Assembly: GCF_000020665.1 (NCBI RefSeq)
Contig: NC_011071.1
Span: 1,850,501 to 1,914,500 of the forward strand
Length of the DNA stretch: 64,000 nucleotides
Source: Stenotrophomonas maltophilia R551-3
Lineage (GTDB): Bacteria; Pseudomonadota; Gammaproteobacteria; Xanthomonadales; Xanthomonadaceae
Direction of reading: 5' to 3'
In this document: piece by piece, positions 46,397 through 53,556 of the stretch
Position numbering within the stretch: position 1 is the stretch's first letter
Layout of the letters: the number at the start of each line of letters is the position of its first letter
The notes under the pieces: model-generated
Databases searched by the model: none
The model's input: the letters and a program-made list of their open reading frames with translations, nothing else
What the model was told of the DNA's origin: nothing
Made by a program: the position numbers and the translations under genes

Positions 46397-46852
46397 TCAG
46401 TTCCAGTTGTCGATCCTGACGTCGTGTGGGTTGGGCTGGCCATTGCCGGTTTCTACCAGCGCTTTGAGGCTGAGCAGGAACACCGCCCACTTGGTGCTGC
46501 AGTGGGAGGTGAACTCAACGCGCTCTTTCCAGCCTTCATGGGTGAACAGCACGATGCAGTAGTCACCTTCCTGTTTCAGCACAAAGCGCGCGTGGGTGCC
46601 GATCCATTCGGCTGGGCCGGCGAGGAACCGCCACAGCACGAGCTCGCCTGGAACAAGCTGCTCAAGTTTCATTTCCATGGCGCCGATTTCCTGGCCGTTG
46701 TTCGTGAAGCGCACGTTGACCGTGCCGCCGGCCACGCGGTCGCCATGGGTGTCTTCAGCCCACCAGGCGGCGACGCCTTCGGGGGTTGCCAGAGCTTGGT
46801 ACACCTGGCTTGCAGGGGCCTTGATGCCGACCCTGTGTGCGATATCGACCAT
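46397..46852 (-). CDS. SRPBCC (AHSA1-type) protein
   Basis: A 151-residue helix-grip protein of the same class as the gene at 45610: KAPASQVYQALATPEGVAAWWAEDT, then a beta sheet (LVLWRFLAGPAEW) and the ending FLLSLKALVETGNG. It begins the ArsR/SRPBCC set. The two SRPBCC proteins differ clearly, so they likely bind different ligands or act as a pair. Start ATG 46852. Confidence 0.85.
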   Translation of the reverse strand: MVDIAHRVGIKAPASQVYQALATPEGVAAWWAEDTHGDRVAGGTVNVRFTNNGQEIGAMEMKLEQLVPGELVLWRFLAGPAEWIGTHARFVLKQEGDYCIVLFTHEGWKERVEFTSHCSTKWAVFLLSLKALVETGNGQPNPHDVRIDNWN

Positions 46853-47015
46853 TGCAGGTTCCTCGCGTGGGCGGACAGGCGCCGTCCTTGGATGGACTAT
46901 AGGCAGGCAAATGCCTGCATGTCAAATCCGGCTCACGGACTTCCAGCCCTGGTAGTGCGGGCCGCTGGCCGGCATCCTCGTCGCAATTGATTGAAGCGTT
47001 GAAAGGAATGCGCAC

Positions 47016-47540
47016 ATGACTGAAGCAGGAAAGGAAATCTTGAACATCCGCCGTGCGAACGTGGACGATGCCCCTGCGGTGCTGACGCTCTTCGACGAAG
47101 TCATCGAATGGTTCGTGTCGATCGGCAATGTGCAGCAATGGGGCAGTGAGCCGTGGTCCACGGTGCCGCGCCGGATCACCCAGGTGACCGATGCGTGCGC
47201 GCTGCCGGGCGCATGGGTTGCGCAGAACGAGCAGGGTAAGGTGCGCGCGTTCCTGGCGCTGGGCGAGTCGATGCCCTATGTGCCTGCGCCCACCGGCCCG
47301 GAACTGTATGTGCGGGTGCTGGTGGCATCGCCTGACGCCCGTGTGCGCGGCATCGGTCGCCGCCTGATGGCCTTTGCCGATGAGCAGGCGCGCGCTGCCG
47401 GGCTCGACCATCTGCGCGTGGACTGCTACGGCGGTGGCAACGGTGATCTGGTGCGCTTCTATGAATCCTGCGGCTATGCGCGCATCGCGCCGTTCAATGT
47501 GGATGGCTGGCCGGGGATGTTGCTGGGGCGACAGCTCTGA
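47016..47540 (+). CDS. GNAT family acetyltransferase
   Basis: A 174-residue N-acetyltransferase of the GNAT superfamily. It shows the acetyl-CoA site VLVASPDARVRGIGRRLMAFADEQAR (core RGIGRRL) and a C-terminal strand FYESCGYARIAPF. The first part (NIRRANVDDAPAVLTLFDEVIEW) is the GNAT N-terminal motif. It is transcribed alone after the ArsR set, and a GGAA ribosome site precedes ATG 47016. Substrate is unknown; an antibiotic- or amino-acid-acetylating role is equally possible. Confidence 0.85.
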   Translation: MTEAGKEILNIRRANVDDAPAVLTLFDEVIEWFVSIGNVQQWGSEPWSTVPRRITQVTDACALPGAWVAQNEQGKVRAFLALGESMPYVPAPTGPELYVRVLVASPDARVRGIGRRLMAFADEQARAAGLDHLRVDCYGGGNGDLVRFYESCGYARIAPFNVDGWPGMLLGRQL

Positions 47541-47646
47541 CGCGGCAGCAGCATTCCCTCGCAGCCTGCGCGCAGGACACGGACCGCTTCGTTCGCCGGG
47601 CATGCCAGGCGCTACTCCAACCCTGCGCAGCGGTTACCGTTTGAAC

Positions 47647-48486
47647 TCAGCCCACGCCGTCGGTTGAACGGCTGAGATGTTCCCATGCGTTGATGCTGTC
47701 GGCCATCGTTTCCAGCTTCGCCCGCACCAGCTGCAGTGCATCACTGCCCAGCAGCAGATGGCTGGGCGGCGCGTCGCTGTCGATGATTTGCAGCATGGCC
47801 TGCGCAGCCTTCACCGGATCACCGAGCTGGTGGCCACTCTTTGCCTCACGCGCGCTGCGGATGGGATCGAACAATGCGTCGTAGTCGTCAATGCTGCGCG
47901 GCGCCCGCGCCATCGAGCGGCCTGCCCAGTCGGTGCGGAATGAGCCCGGCGCGACGGCGGTGACATGGATGCCGAACGGGGCAACCTCCTTGCCAAGCAC
48001 TTCGCTGATGCCCTCCAGCGCGAACTTGCTACCGCAGTACCAGGCGATGCCGGGCATTGTGATGAAGCCGCCCATGGACGTGATGTTGAGGATGTGGCCG
48101 CGGCGGCGCGCGCGCATGTGCGGCAGCACGGCCTTGATCAGCGCGGCCGGGCCGAACACGTTCACCTCGAACTGCTGCCGCAGCTCGGTCAGCGTGGATT
48201 CTTCGAGGATGCCTTCGTGACCGTAGCCAGCGTTGTTGACCAGCACGTCGATGCTGCCGATGTTGGTTTCGATATCGGCGACGAGTGCATTGATGGCGGC
48301 GGTATCGGTTACGTCCAGCAGGCGGCCAAACGCGCGGCCGGGCGCCAGCGTTTCGAACGCCTGGCGGGCGGGTTCGTTGCGCACGGTGCCGACCACGCGA
48401 TGGCCGGCCAGCAGCGCCTGTTGGGCAAGGGCACGGCCAAAGCCGCTGCTGACGCCGGTGATGAGGAGAAGGCGGGAAGGGGGCAT
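47647..48486 (-). CDS. SDR family oxidoreductase
   Basis: A 279-residue short-chain dehydrogenase. Motifs: TGVSSGFGRALAQQAL for NAD(P) binding, NNAGYG, NITSMGGFITMPGIAWYCGSK with the catalytic Tyr-x-x-x-Lys, then PGSFRTDWAGRS. The arrangement is of the classical SDR subfamily common in environmental bacteria (often annotated as short-chain oxidoreductases that act on aldehydes or ketones). It is transcribed divergently from an AraC regulator at 48589, so the two are probably functionally linked. Substrate is unknown. Confidence 0.85.
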   Translation of the reverse strand: MPPSRLLLITGVSSGFGRALAQQALLAGHRVVGTVRNEPARQAFETLAPGRAFGRLLDVTDTAAINALVADIETNIGSIDVLVNNAGYGHEGILEESTLTELRQQFEVNVFGPAALIKAVLPHMRARRRGHILNITSMGGFITMPGIAWYCGSKFALEGISEVLGKEVAPFGIHVTAVAPGSFRTDWAGRSMARAPRSIDDYDALFDPIRSAREAKSGHQLGDPVKAAQAMLQIIDSDAPPSHLLLGSDALQLVRAKLETMADSINAWEHLSRSTDGVG

Positions 48487-48588
48487 GGGGAGGCGCTCGT
48501 GGTGGACAGGGCTTGCACGTTAGTGATTGCACCGTTCCGGCCCCAGGCCTAGGATTCGCTCATTCTTGCCTATTCCTCTGGAGCGTCC

Positions 48589-49539
48589 GTGCCGGTGATC
48601 GATTCCCTGCAACGGCAGGTGCAGGCGCGCATGGTCGGCCTGCTGCAGACCTTGGCGGTGGAGGAGGGCTATACGCTCACGCCGCTGACGGGGGTGCGGC
48701 TGCTGCGCTCCGACCGGCCTTTGGCACGCACGCCGGTGCTGTATGACCCCGGCATCGTGATCGTCTGCCAAGGCGTGAAGCGCGGCTACCTGGGTGGGCA
48801 GGTCTACCAGTACGACGCGCAGCACTATCTGGCGGTGTCGGTGCCGGTGCCGTTCACGATGGAAACCGATGCCTCTGCAGAGGCGCCGCTGCTGGCGATC
48901 TACCTGCATCTGGATCTGCAGTTGGCCGCGGATCTGCTGATTGAACTGGGCGAACAGGCGGGCAAATCGGAGGCACCGGCACAGAGCATGATGTCCAGCC
49001 CGATGCAGGCGCCGATGCAGGCCACGGTGCTACGCCTGCTGGAGGCGCTGGCCGACCCGCTCGAAGCGGTCGTGCTGGGCCCGGCACTGGTGCGCGAACT
49101 TTACTTCCGCGTGTTGACCGGCGCGCAGGGCGGCGCAATGCGCGAGGCGCTGGCCATGCGCGGCCGCTTCGGCAGCATTGGCAGGGTGCTGCGTACGATC
49201 CACTCCTCGTATGCCAGTGCGCTGGACGTGGCGCAGCTGGCGGCCGAAGCGGGCATGAGTGTGGCGACCTTCCACGACCACTTCCGCGCGATTACCGGCA
49301 CGTCGCCGATGCAGTACGTGAAGTCGACCCGCCTGCACCAGGCACGGCTGCTGATGCTGCGGCAGGGGATGACTGCCGAAGCGGCATCGCTGGCGGTGGG
49401 ATATGCCAGCCCGTCCCAGTTCAACCGCGAGTTCAAGCGGTTGTTCGCGCTGCCGCCGGCAGCCGAGGTGGCGCGGATGCGGCTCAGTTTCGCGCTGCCA
49501 CCGCCGCCAGCGGATGCGCTGTACGTGTCTTCGCATTGA
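48589..49539 (+). CDS. AraC family regulator with AraC_N domain
   Basis: A 316-residue regulator with an N-terminal cupin AraC_N domain (RSDRPLARTPVLYDPGIVIVCQG, PVPFTMETDAS) and a C-terminal pair of helix-turn-helix motifs (LDVAQLAAEAGMSVATFHDHFRA and TAEAASLAVGYASPSQFNREFKR). The start is GTG at 48589 behind CTGGAG; the next possible start is GTG 48595. It reads away from the SDR gene at 47647, a common regulator/oxidoreductase pair that shares one control region of about 100 bp. Confidence 0.88.
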   Translation: MPVIDSLQRQVQARMVGLLQTLAVEEGYTLTPLTGVRLLRSDRPLARTPVLYDPGIVIVCQGVKRGYLGGQVYQYDAQHYLAVSVPVPFTMETDASAEAPLLAIYLHLDLQLAADLLIELGEQAGKSEAPAQSMMSSPMQAPMQATVLRLLEALADPLEAVVLGPALVRELYFRVLTGAQGGAMREALAMRGRFGSIGRVLRTIHSSYASALDVAQLAAEAGMSVATFHDHFRAITGTSPMQYVKSTRLHQARLLMLRQGMTAEAASLAVGYASPSQFNREFKRLFALPPAAEVARMRLSFALPPPPADALYVSSH

Positions 49540-49558
49540 GGAGCCCGCCATTGCACTC

Positions 49559-49621
49559 GCCGGGCATGGCCCGGCGCTACCTGAAACGGGTTTCCCCGGT
49601 AGCGCCGGGCCATGCCCGGCG
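49559..49621. repeat. SMAG/GTAG pair, outward-facing order
   Basis: GCCGGGCATGGCCCGGCGCTAC then, after 13 bp, GTAGCGCCGGGCCATGCCCGGC: the two units point away from each other, the reverse of the pairs at 763 and 26872. Confidence 0.85.
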
Positions 49622-49651
49622 AGCCCAGCGGAGGGGATTGACAGGGAGTCT

Positions 49652-49665
49652 ACCTACTAGTAGGT
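49652..49665. promoter_or_regulatory. TetR operator copy 1
   Basis: ACCTACTAGTAGGT, a perfect 14 bp palindrome nine bases before the TetR start codon. The identical sequence recurs at 50314-50327 before the next gene, so both are probably bound by this TetR protein. Confidence 0.8.
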
Positions 49666-49673
49666 TAATTGCC

Positions 49674-50261
49674 ATGAAAGAGTCGCTCTCGCCCAAGGCC
49701 CAGGAAATCCTGGCCCACGCCCGCTCGCTGCTGGAAGCTGGTGGCTACAACGGTTTCAGCTATGCCGACGTGTCGGCACGGGTGAACATCAGCAAGGCCA
49801 GCATCCATCACCATTTCCCCAGCAAGGCGGACCTGGTGCGCACGGTGGTTGAGCTGTATCGGGCTGAGGCACGCGAGGGCCTGGCACTGCTGGACCGGCA
49901 GCTGGATGACCCGCTGCAGGAGCTCAACGCCTATGTGGACTATTGGTCCAGCTGCATCGCGGGTGGCACGTCGTCGTTCTGCATCTGCGCGATGCTGGCG
50001 GCAGAGGCGCCGATGATCCCTGCGGAGATTGCCGATGAAGTACGCGGTCACTTCGAGGATCTGAGCGGGTGGTTGACCGTGACGCTGGAGAAGGGCGCCG
50101 CGCAGGGCCAGTTGCGACTGCAGGGGTCGGCTGCGGACGAGGCCAAGGCGTTCATGTCATCGGTGCATGGCGCCATGCTGGCTGCGCGCGGCTTCGGTGA
50201 TGCGGCCACGTTCGCGACGCTGGCCCGGCTGGCCATCGCGCGGGTGAGCGCGGCCGCCTGA
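49674..50261 (+). CDS. TetR family repressor
   Basis: A 195-residue TetR-family DNA-binding protein with the N-terminal helix-turn-helix (AQEILAHARSLLEAGGYNGFSYADVSARVNISKASIHHHFPSKADLV, in parts: GFSYADVSARVNISKASIHHHF) and a C-terminal ligand domain that includes FCICAMLAAEAP. Start ATG 49674 follows the operator closely, so it very likely represses itself. The gene for a four-helix membrane protein follows, behind a terminator and a second copy of the operator. The ligand is unknown. Confidence 0.9.
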   Translation: MKESLSPKAQEILAHARSLLEAGGYNGFSYADVSARVNISKASIHHHFPSKADLVRTVVELYRAEAREGLALLDRQLDDPLQELNAYVDYWSSCIAGGTSSFCICAMLAAEAPMIPAEIADEVRGHFEDLSGWLTVTLEKGAAQGQLRLQGSAADEAKAFMSSVHGAMLAARGFGDAATFATLARLAIARVSAAA

Positions 50262-50275
50262 CGTTTGTGTGATGG

Positions 50276-50300
50276 GCCTGCGGTTACGCGGGCTTTTTTT
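50276..50300 (+). terminator. Terminator between TetR gene and membrane gene
   Basis: GCCTGCG-GTTA-CGCGGGC stem (one G-T pair) followed by seven T, 15 bases past the TetR stop. It ends the regulator's message before the second operator. Confidence 0.8.
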
Positions 50301-50313
50301 GGTTTGCCTGCCT

Positions 50314-50327
50314 ACCTACTAGTAGGT
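50314..50327. promoter_or_regulatory. TetR operator copy 2
   Basis: A second exact copy of ACCTACTAGTAGGT, 24 bases before the start of the membrane-protein gene, with surroundings CCTACCTACTAGTAGG TTTAAT. It suggests independent repression of that gene by the same TetR protein. Confidence 0.8.
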
Positions 50328-50350
50328 TTAATTCAACAACGGAGATAGCC

Positions 50351-50851
50351 ATGGCCCATCCCCTTTCCCTTCTCGGAGCGATCCATACCGCCATCAGCCT
50401 GGTGCCGATCCTGGCCGGCCTGTACGGCTTCATCCGCCACCGGGCAATCGACCCCGGCACGCGCTCGGGCAAGGTTTATCTGATTGGCCTGGTGCTGTCG
50501 GTGGCGACCTCGTTCACCGTCTCCAGCACAGGCGGGCTCAATCCAGGCCATGCCTTCGGCGTGATCGTGCTGCTGGTGGCGTTCGGCGGTGTTCTGGCGG
50601 CACGCCTACGCTGGCTGGGACGCTCGGCGCGCTATCTGTCGACGTTCGCGTTGTCCTTCAGCTTCTTGCTGTCGCTGGTGCCGGGTGTGAACGAAACGCT
50701 GACGCGGTTGCCGGTGGGCCACCCTGTTGCCGCCGCACCGCTGGCGCCGGTGATACAGCAGACGCTGCTCGGATGTGCGGTGATGTTTGCGATCGGCTTT
50801 CTGGCGCAGTGCTGGATGATTCATGAGCGCAGCGTACGTGCGCGTGGCTGA
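50351..50851 (+). CDS. Four-helix membrane protein controlled by TetR
   Basis: A 166-residue membrane protein with about four hydrophobic helices (residues 7-25, 43-60, 68-85, 96-115 and a fifth, 137-155). Motifs such as GLYGFIRHRAIDPGTRSGKVYLIGL suggest a DUF2306-like or heme/cytochrome-type integral membrane family, but I do not recognise it for certain. It has its own operator copy, so it is likely the main target of the adjacent TetR gene. A GGAG ribosome site precedes ATG 50351. Function is unknown. Confidence 0.82.
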   Translation: MAHPLSLLGAIHTAISLVPILAGLYGFIRHRAIDPGTRSGKVYLIGLVLSVATSFTVSSTGGLNPGHAFGVIVLLVAFGGVLAARLRWLGRSARYLSTFALSFSFLLSLVPGVNETLTRLPVGHPVAAAPLAPVIQQTLLGCAVMFAIGFLAQCWMIHERSVRARG

Positions 50852-50869
50852 CAGCGCCGGCGCCGACCC

Positions 50870-52114
50870 TCAGTCAGCCAGCACGGTGTCGGCACCTTCA
50901 CCGTAGGTGGCGCGGGCGCTGCCACATCGCGCGTGGGCCGCAGCACTGGCCGGCAAGCCGGTGGCTTTGATGCCGCGCCGCGAATCGCCGTCAAAGACCT
51001 CGGCGTAGCGTTCGGCGGCCAGCGCGTCATCGGGCAGCATGTACAGCAGGACGCGCTGCAACGTGGATTGTCCCTGCAGTGGCTGCGGCTGCCGGAACGC
51101 GGGCACCTGCACGCGCGCGCTGTGCCACCGCGTCGGCGCGTCTGCAGTCTGCCAGCGCACCTGCAGGGGCAGGTTGAGCGGCAACAGCGCGGGGCTGACC
51201 GGGTAGCCGTAGGCCGTGCAATCCCGGGGCGCTTCCGGGATGTTCGCGATGGCCCCGTCGCCGATGTCCAGTGTGAGGCCATTGACTTCCATCCGCAGGA
51301 TGGGCGCACTGCCGTAGTTGTGGATCTTGAACAGCGTCAGGCCTTCGAAGCGGCTGCGCTCCAGATCATCGGTGGTGAAGCCACTGAGGCGTGCGAGCGC
51401 GGGCGCGACCTCTACGTGATCGCTGTAGTGGTAGTAGATATGCACGAGCTCGGGTGTACCCGCGCGTCGCCAGGCCGCATTGAACGGTGCAAGATCGGGA
51501 TACGGCCGACGGACCAGCGGCACATCGGTGACGGCGCGATCTCCAGACGGTGTGGCGTAGCGGTAGTGGTCGACGGAGGGCTTCAGGCGCGCATCTTCAT
51601 ACGGGAAGGCCCTGTCTGCGTCGGACTGCGGGTTGGGGTAGCGGTGGAAGGCCAGGAAGCGCTGGGGCGTTTCGCCCTGCATGGGCAGGTCCGGGCCAGC
51701 GCCAGAACCGGTGGATGCATACGGCGAGGTGTCCAGCCAAAGGGGTTGCCCGTTGAGGTTGACGTGCAGCTCGGCGATGGATGCGCGTGAGCCGCCGGCC
51801 AGGCTGTCCACACTGCCTTGCAGGAAGTGCCACAGTGGAATGATGAGCATGGCGGCGGCGGTTGGCACGAACATCAGCACGTGTATGCGGCCCGGCACCT
51901 GCCCGTGCTGACGCACCATGTAGCGCAGCCAGGCCAGCAGAAGCACCAGCAGCAGCGGGACGCCGGCCCAGATCGCGATGGTGGCCAGCGCCACGACGCC
52001 CCAACCCAGGTTGGGGCTGGCCACGGCAATCAACGAGAGCGTGGCGATCAGTGCCGCCAACAGCAGCGATACGCCGATTCCAACGCGGTAGGTCCTGTAG
52101 GGGCTGTCGCTCAT
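50870..52114 (-). CDS. Membrane-anchored protein of unknown function
   Basis: A 414-residue protein with three hydrophobic segments in the first 110 residues (about 10-28, 40-60, 85-103) and a large periplasmic or extracellular domain of beta-rich sequence. Parts such as MQGETPQRFLAFHRYPNPQ and SAPILRMEVNGLTLDIGDGAI have no family resemblance I recognise. The start at 52114 (MSDSPYRTYRVG) is preferred to the upstream ATG 52141 since the added MPRTADGPV is polar. It runs convergent to the TetR-controlled gene and stands alone. Confidence 0.78.
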   Translation of the reverse strand: MSDSPYRTYRVGIGVSLLLAALIATLSLIAVASPNLGWGVVALATIAIWAGVPLLLVLLLAWLRYMVRQHGQVPGRIHVLMFVPTAAAMLIIPLWHFLQGSVDSLAGGSRASIAELHVNLNGQPLWLDTSPYASTGSGAGPDLPMQGETPQRFLAFHRYPNPQSDADRAFPYEDARLKPSVDHYRYATPSGDRAVTDVPLVRRPYPDLAPFNAAWRRAGTPELVHIYYHYSDHVEVAPALARLSGFTTDDLERSRFEGLTLFKIHNYGSAPILRMEVNGLTLDIGDGAIANIPEAPRDCTAYGYPVSPALLPLNLPLQVRWQTADAPTRWHSARVQVPAFRQPQPLQGQSTLQRVLLYMLPDDALAAERYAEVFDGDSRRGIKATGLPASAAAHARCGSARATYGEGADTVLAD

Positions 52115-52201
52115 CACCGGTCCGTCGGCAGTGCGGGGCATGCCCCTATAGTGCAGTGGTGGTGATGGCGTGGAAAGTCGTCGACGAAGAGGGCGGGGGG
52201 C

Positions 52202-52230
52202 CTTGCCTGCCGGCCAGAGGCCGGCATTAC
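52202..52230. repeat. Single SMAG-type hairpin
   Basis: TGCCTGCCGGCC-AGA-GGCCGGCATTAC: one unpaired SMAG-like unit with a degenerate end (ATTAC for CTAC), just past the GlxA-type gene. Confidence 0.7.
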
Positions 52231-52237
52231 CCGGGGC

Positions 52238-53239
52238 TCAGCAGCCGACCAGGCGGTCCGCACTGATGCCGTTGCGATGCTGGCTGCGGTACTCGGTAGG
52301 GCTGGCATCGACCTGACCACGGAAATGGCGGCGGAACGACTCCTGCGAACCAAAGCCGGCCTGCTCGGCAATCCACTGCAGTGGCCGGTCGGTGGTTTCC
52401 AGCAGCTCACGCGCGAAGGCCACGCGCTCGCGGATCAGCCAATCGATGGGCGACAGGCCGGTGGCTTCCAGGAATTGACGTTGCAGCGTGCGTTGGCTGA
52501 GTGCGGCCTGCTCGGCGAGGCTGCCAAGCGAATGAGGTTCGCGCAGGTTGCGGCGCATCCATTCCATCAGTTTTGCCAGGCGCGAGGGCTCACCATGGGG
52601 AATGGCGCGGCTGACGCGCTGGCTGCGCCCGGCATCACGCCACGGTGCCAACACCAGCCGTTCGGCCACCAGGTTGGCCACGCGCGCGCCGTAATCCTTG
52701 CGCACCATGTGCAGCATCATGTCCATGCCGGTGGCCGAGCCGGCCGAAGTGATGATGCTGCCGGTGTCCACATACAGCACATCCTCGCGCACGTCGATGC
52801 GCGGGAACTCGCGCGCGAGCGCTTCGGTGAGGCGCCAGTGGGTGGTGGCCTGGCGGCCGTCGAGCAGCCCGGCCCAGGCCAGCACGAAGGCACCGGAGCA
52901 GATCGAGGCGATGCGTGCGCCACGTGCGTGGGCACGGATGAGTGCATCGAGCAGGGCCTGCGGAGGACGTTCGCTGGGTTCGCGCCAACCGGGGATGACG
53001 ATGACGTCGGCGTCATCAACGGTGCCGAGATCGTAGGGCAGCTGCACCTGGGTGTTGCCGAGCATGCGCAGTGCGCCGGGCTCGCCCGCGCACAGCTGGG
53101 TGCGGTACCAGGCCACGCCCAACTCGGGCCTTATCGGCGCGAACAGGCCCACCGCACAGCCGAACTCGAACAGCCCCTGGCCGTGGCAGGCAACGATGGC
53201 GACGAGCGGCGCGGTGGGATCGGCGGGTGGGCTGGGCAT
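52238..53239 (-). CDS. GlxA family regulator (DJ-1/PfpI domain plus AraC HTH)
   Basis: A 333-residue regulator with an N-terminal DJ-1/PfpI-like domain carrying the elbow Cys in IASICSGAFVLAWAG, and a C-terminal AraC-type DNA-binding region (LGSLAEQAALSQRTLQRQFLEATG and WIAEQAGFGSQESFRRHFRG). This is the GlxA/CdhR/ArgR-like architecture, whose members sense amino-acid-derived or quaternary-amine ligands. It stands alone, and the start at 53239 is an ATG. No obvious target gene lies next to it. Ligand is unknown. Confidence 0.92.
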   Translation of the reverse strand: MPSPPADPTAPLVAIVACHGQGLFEFGCAVGLFAPIRPELGVAWYRTQLCAGEPGALRMLGNTQVQLPYDLGTVDDADVIVIPGWREPSERPPQALLDALIRAHARGARIASICSGAFVLAWAGLLDGRQATTHWRLTEALAREFPRIDVREDVLYVDTGSIITSAGSATGMDMMLHMVRKDYGARVANLVAERLVLAPWRDAGRSQRVSRAIPHGEPSRLAKLMEWMRRNLREPHSLGSLAEQAALSQRTLQRQFLEATGLSPIDWLIRERVAFARELLETTDRPLQWIAEQAGFGSQESFRRHFRGQVDASPTEYRSQHRNGISADRLVGC

Positions 53240-53319
53240 GGCTTGATGCTACGGGTAGCGGTGCGTGGCGCTGCGTGGTGGGCGGGCATGAGGTGATGCC
53301 GGGTGGGCATATGGAGGCC

Positions 53320-53413
53320 GGGGTCGGATCCCTTCCGCAGGAAGGGCTCTGACCCCGTGGAGGGATGAGTGCCTGGGGTCAGAGCCCTTTCCTTTGGAAA
53401 GGGATCCGACCCC
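53320..53413. repeat. Two GGGGTC palindromes before the TonB-dependent receptor
   Basis: GGGGTCGGATCCCTTCC...GGAAGGGCTCTGACCCC at 53320-53356, and GGGGTCAGAGCCCTTTCC...GGAAAGGGATCCGACCCC at 53375-53413. The two copies are in opposite orientation of the AGAGCCC/GGATCCC halves. The gap 53240-53556 holds nothing else recognisable except the probable receptor leader. Confidence 0.9.
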
Positions 53414-53556
53414 GTGTGCGCAGGCCGCCTAACGTCATTACCAGCGGTCATGTGGGTGGCCGGATATGACGGTTGGGTGACGCGATCCCGCCTGTCGCCG
53501 TGGGTGAACAGGCCCTTGAATGGAAGCGTGTTTCCGGCCCACCCCCACGAGCCCCC

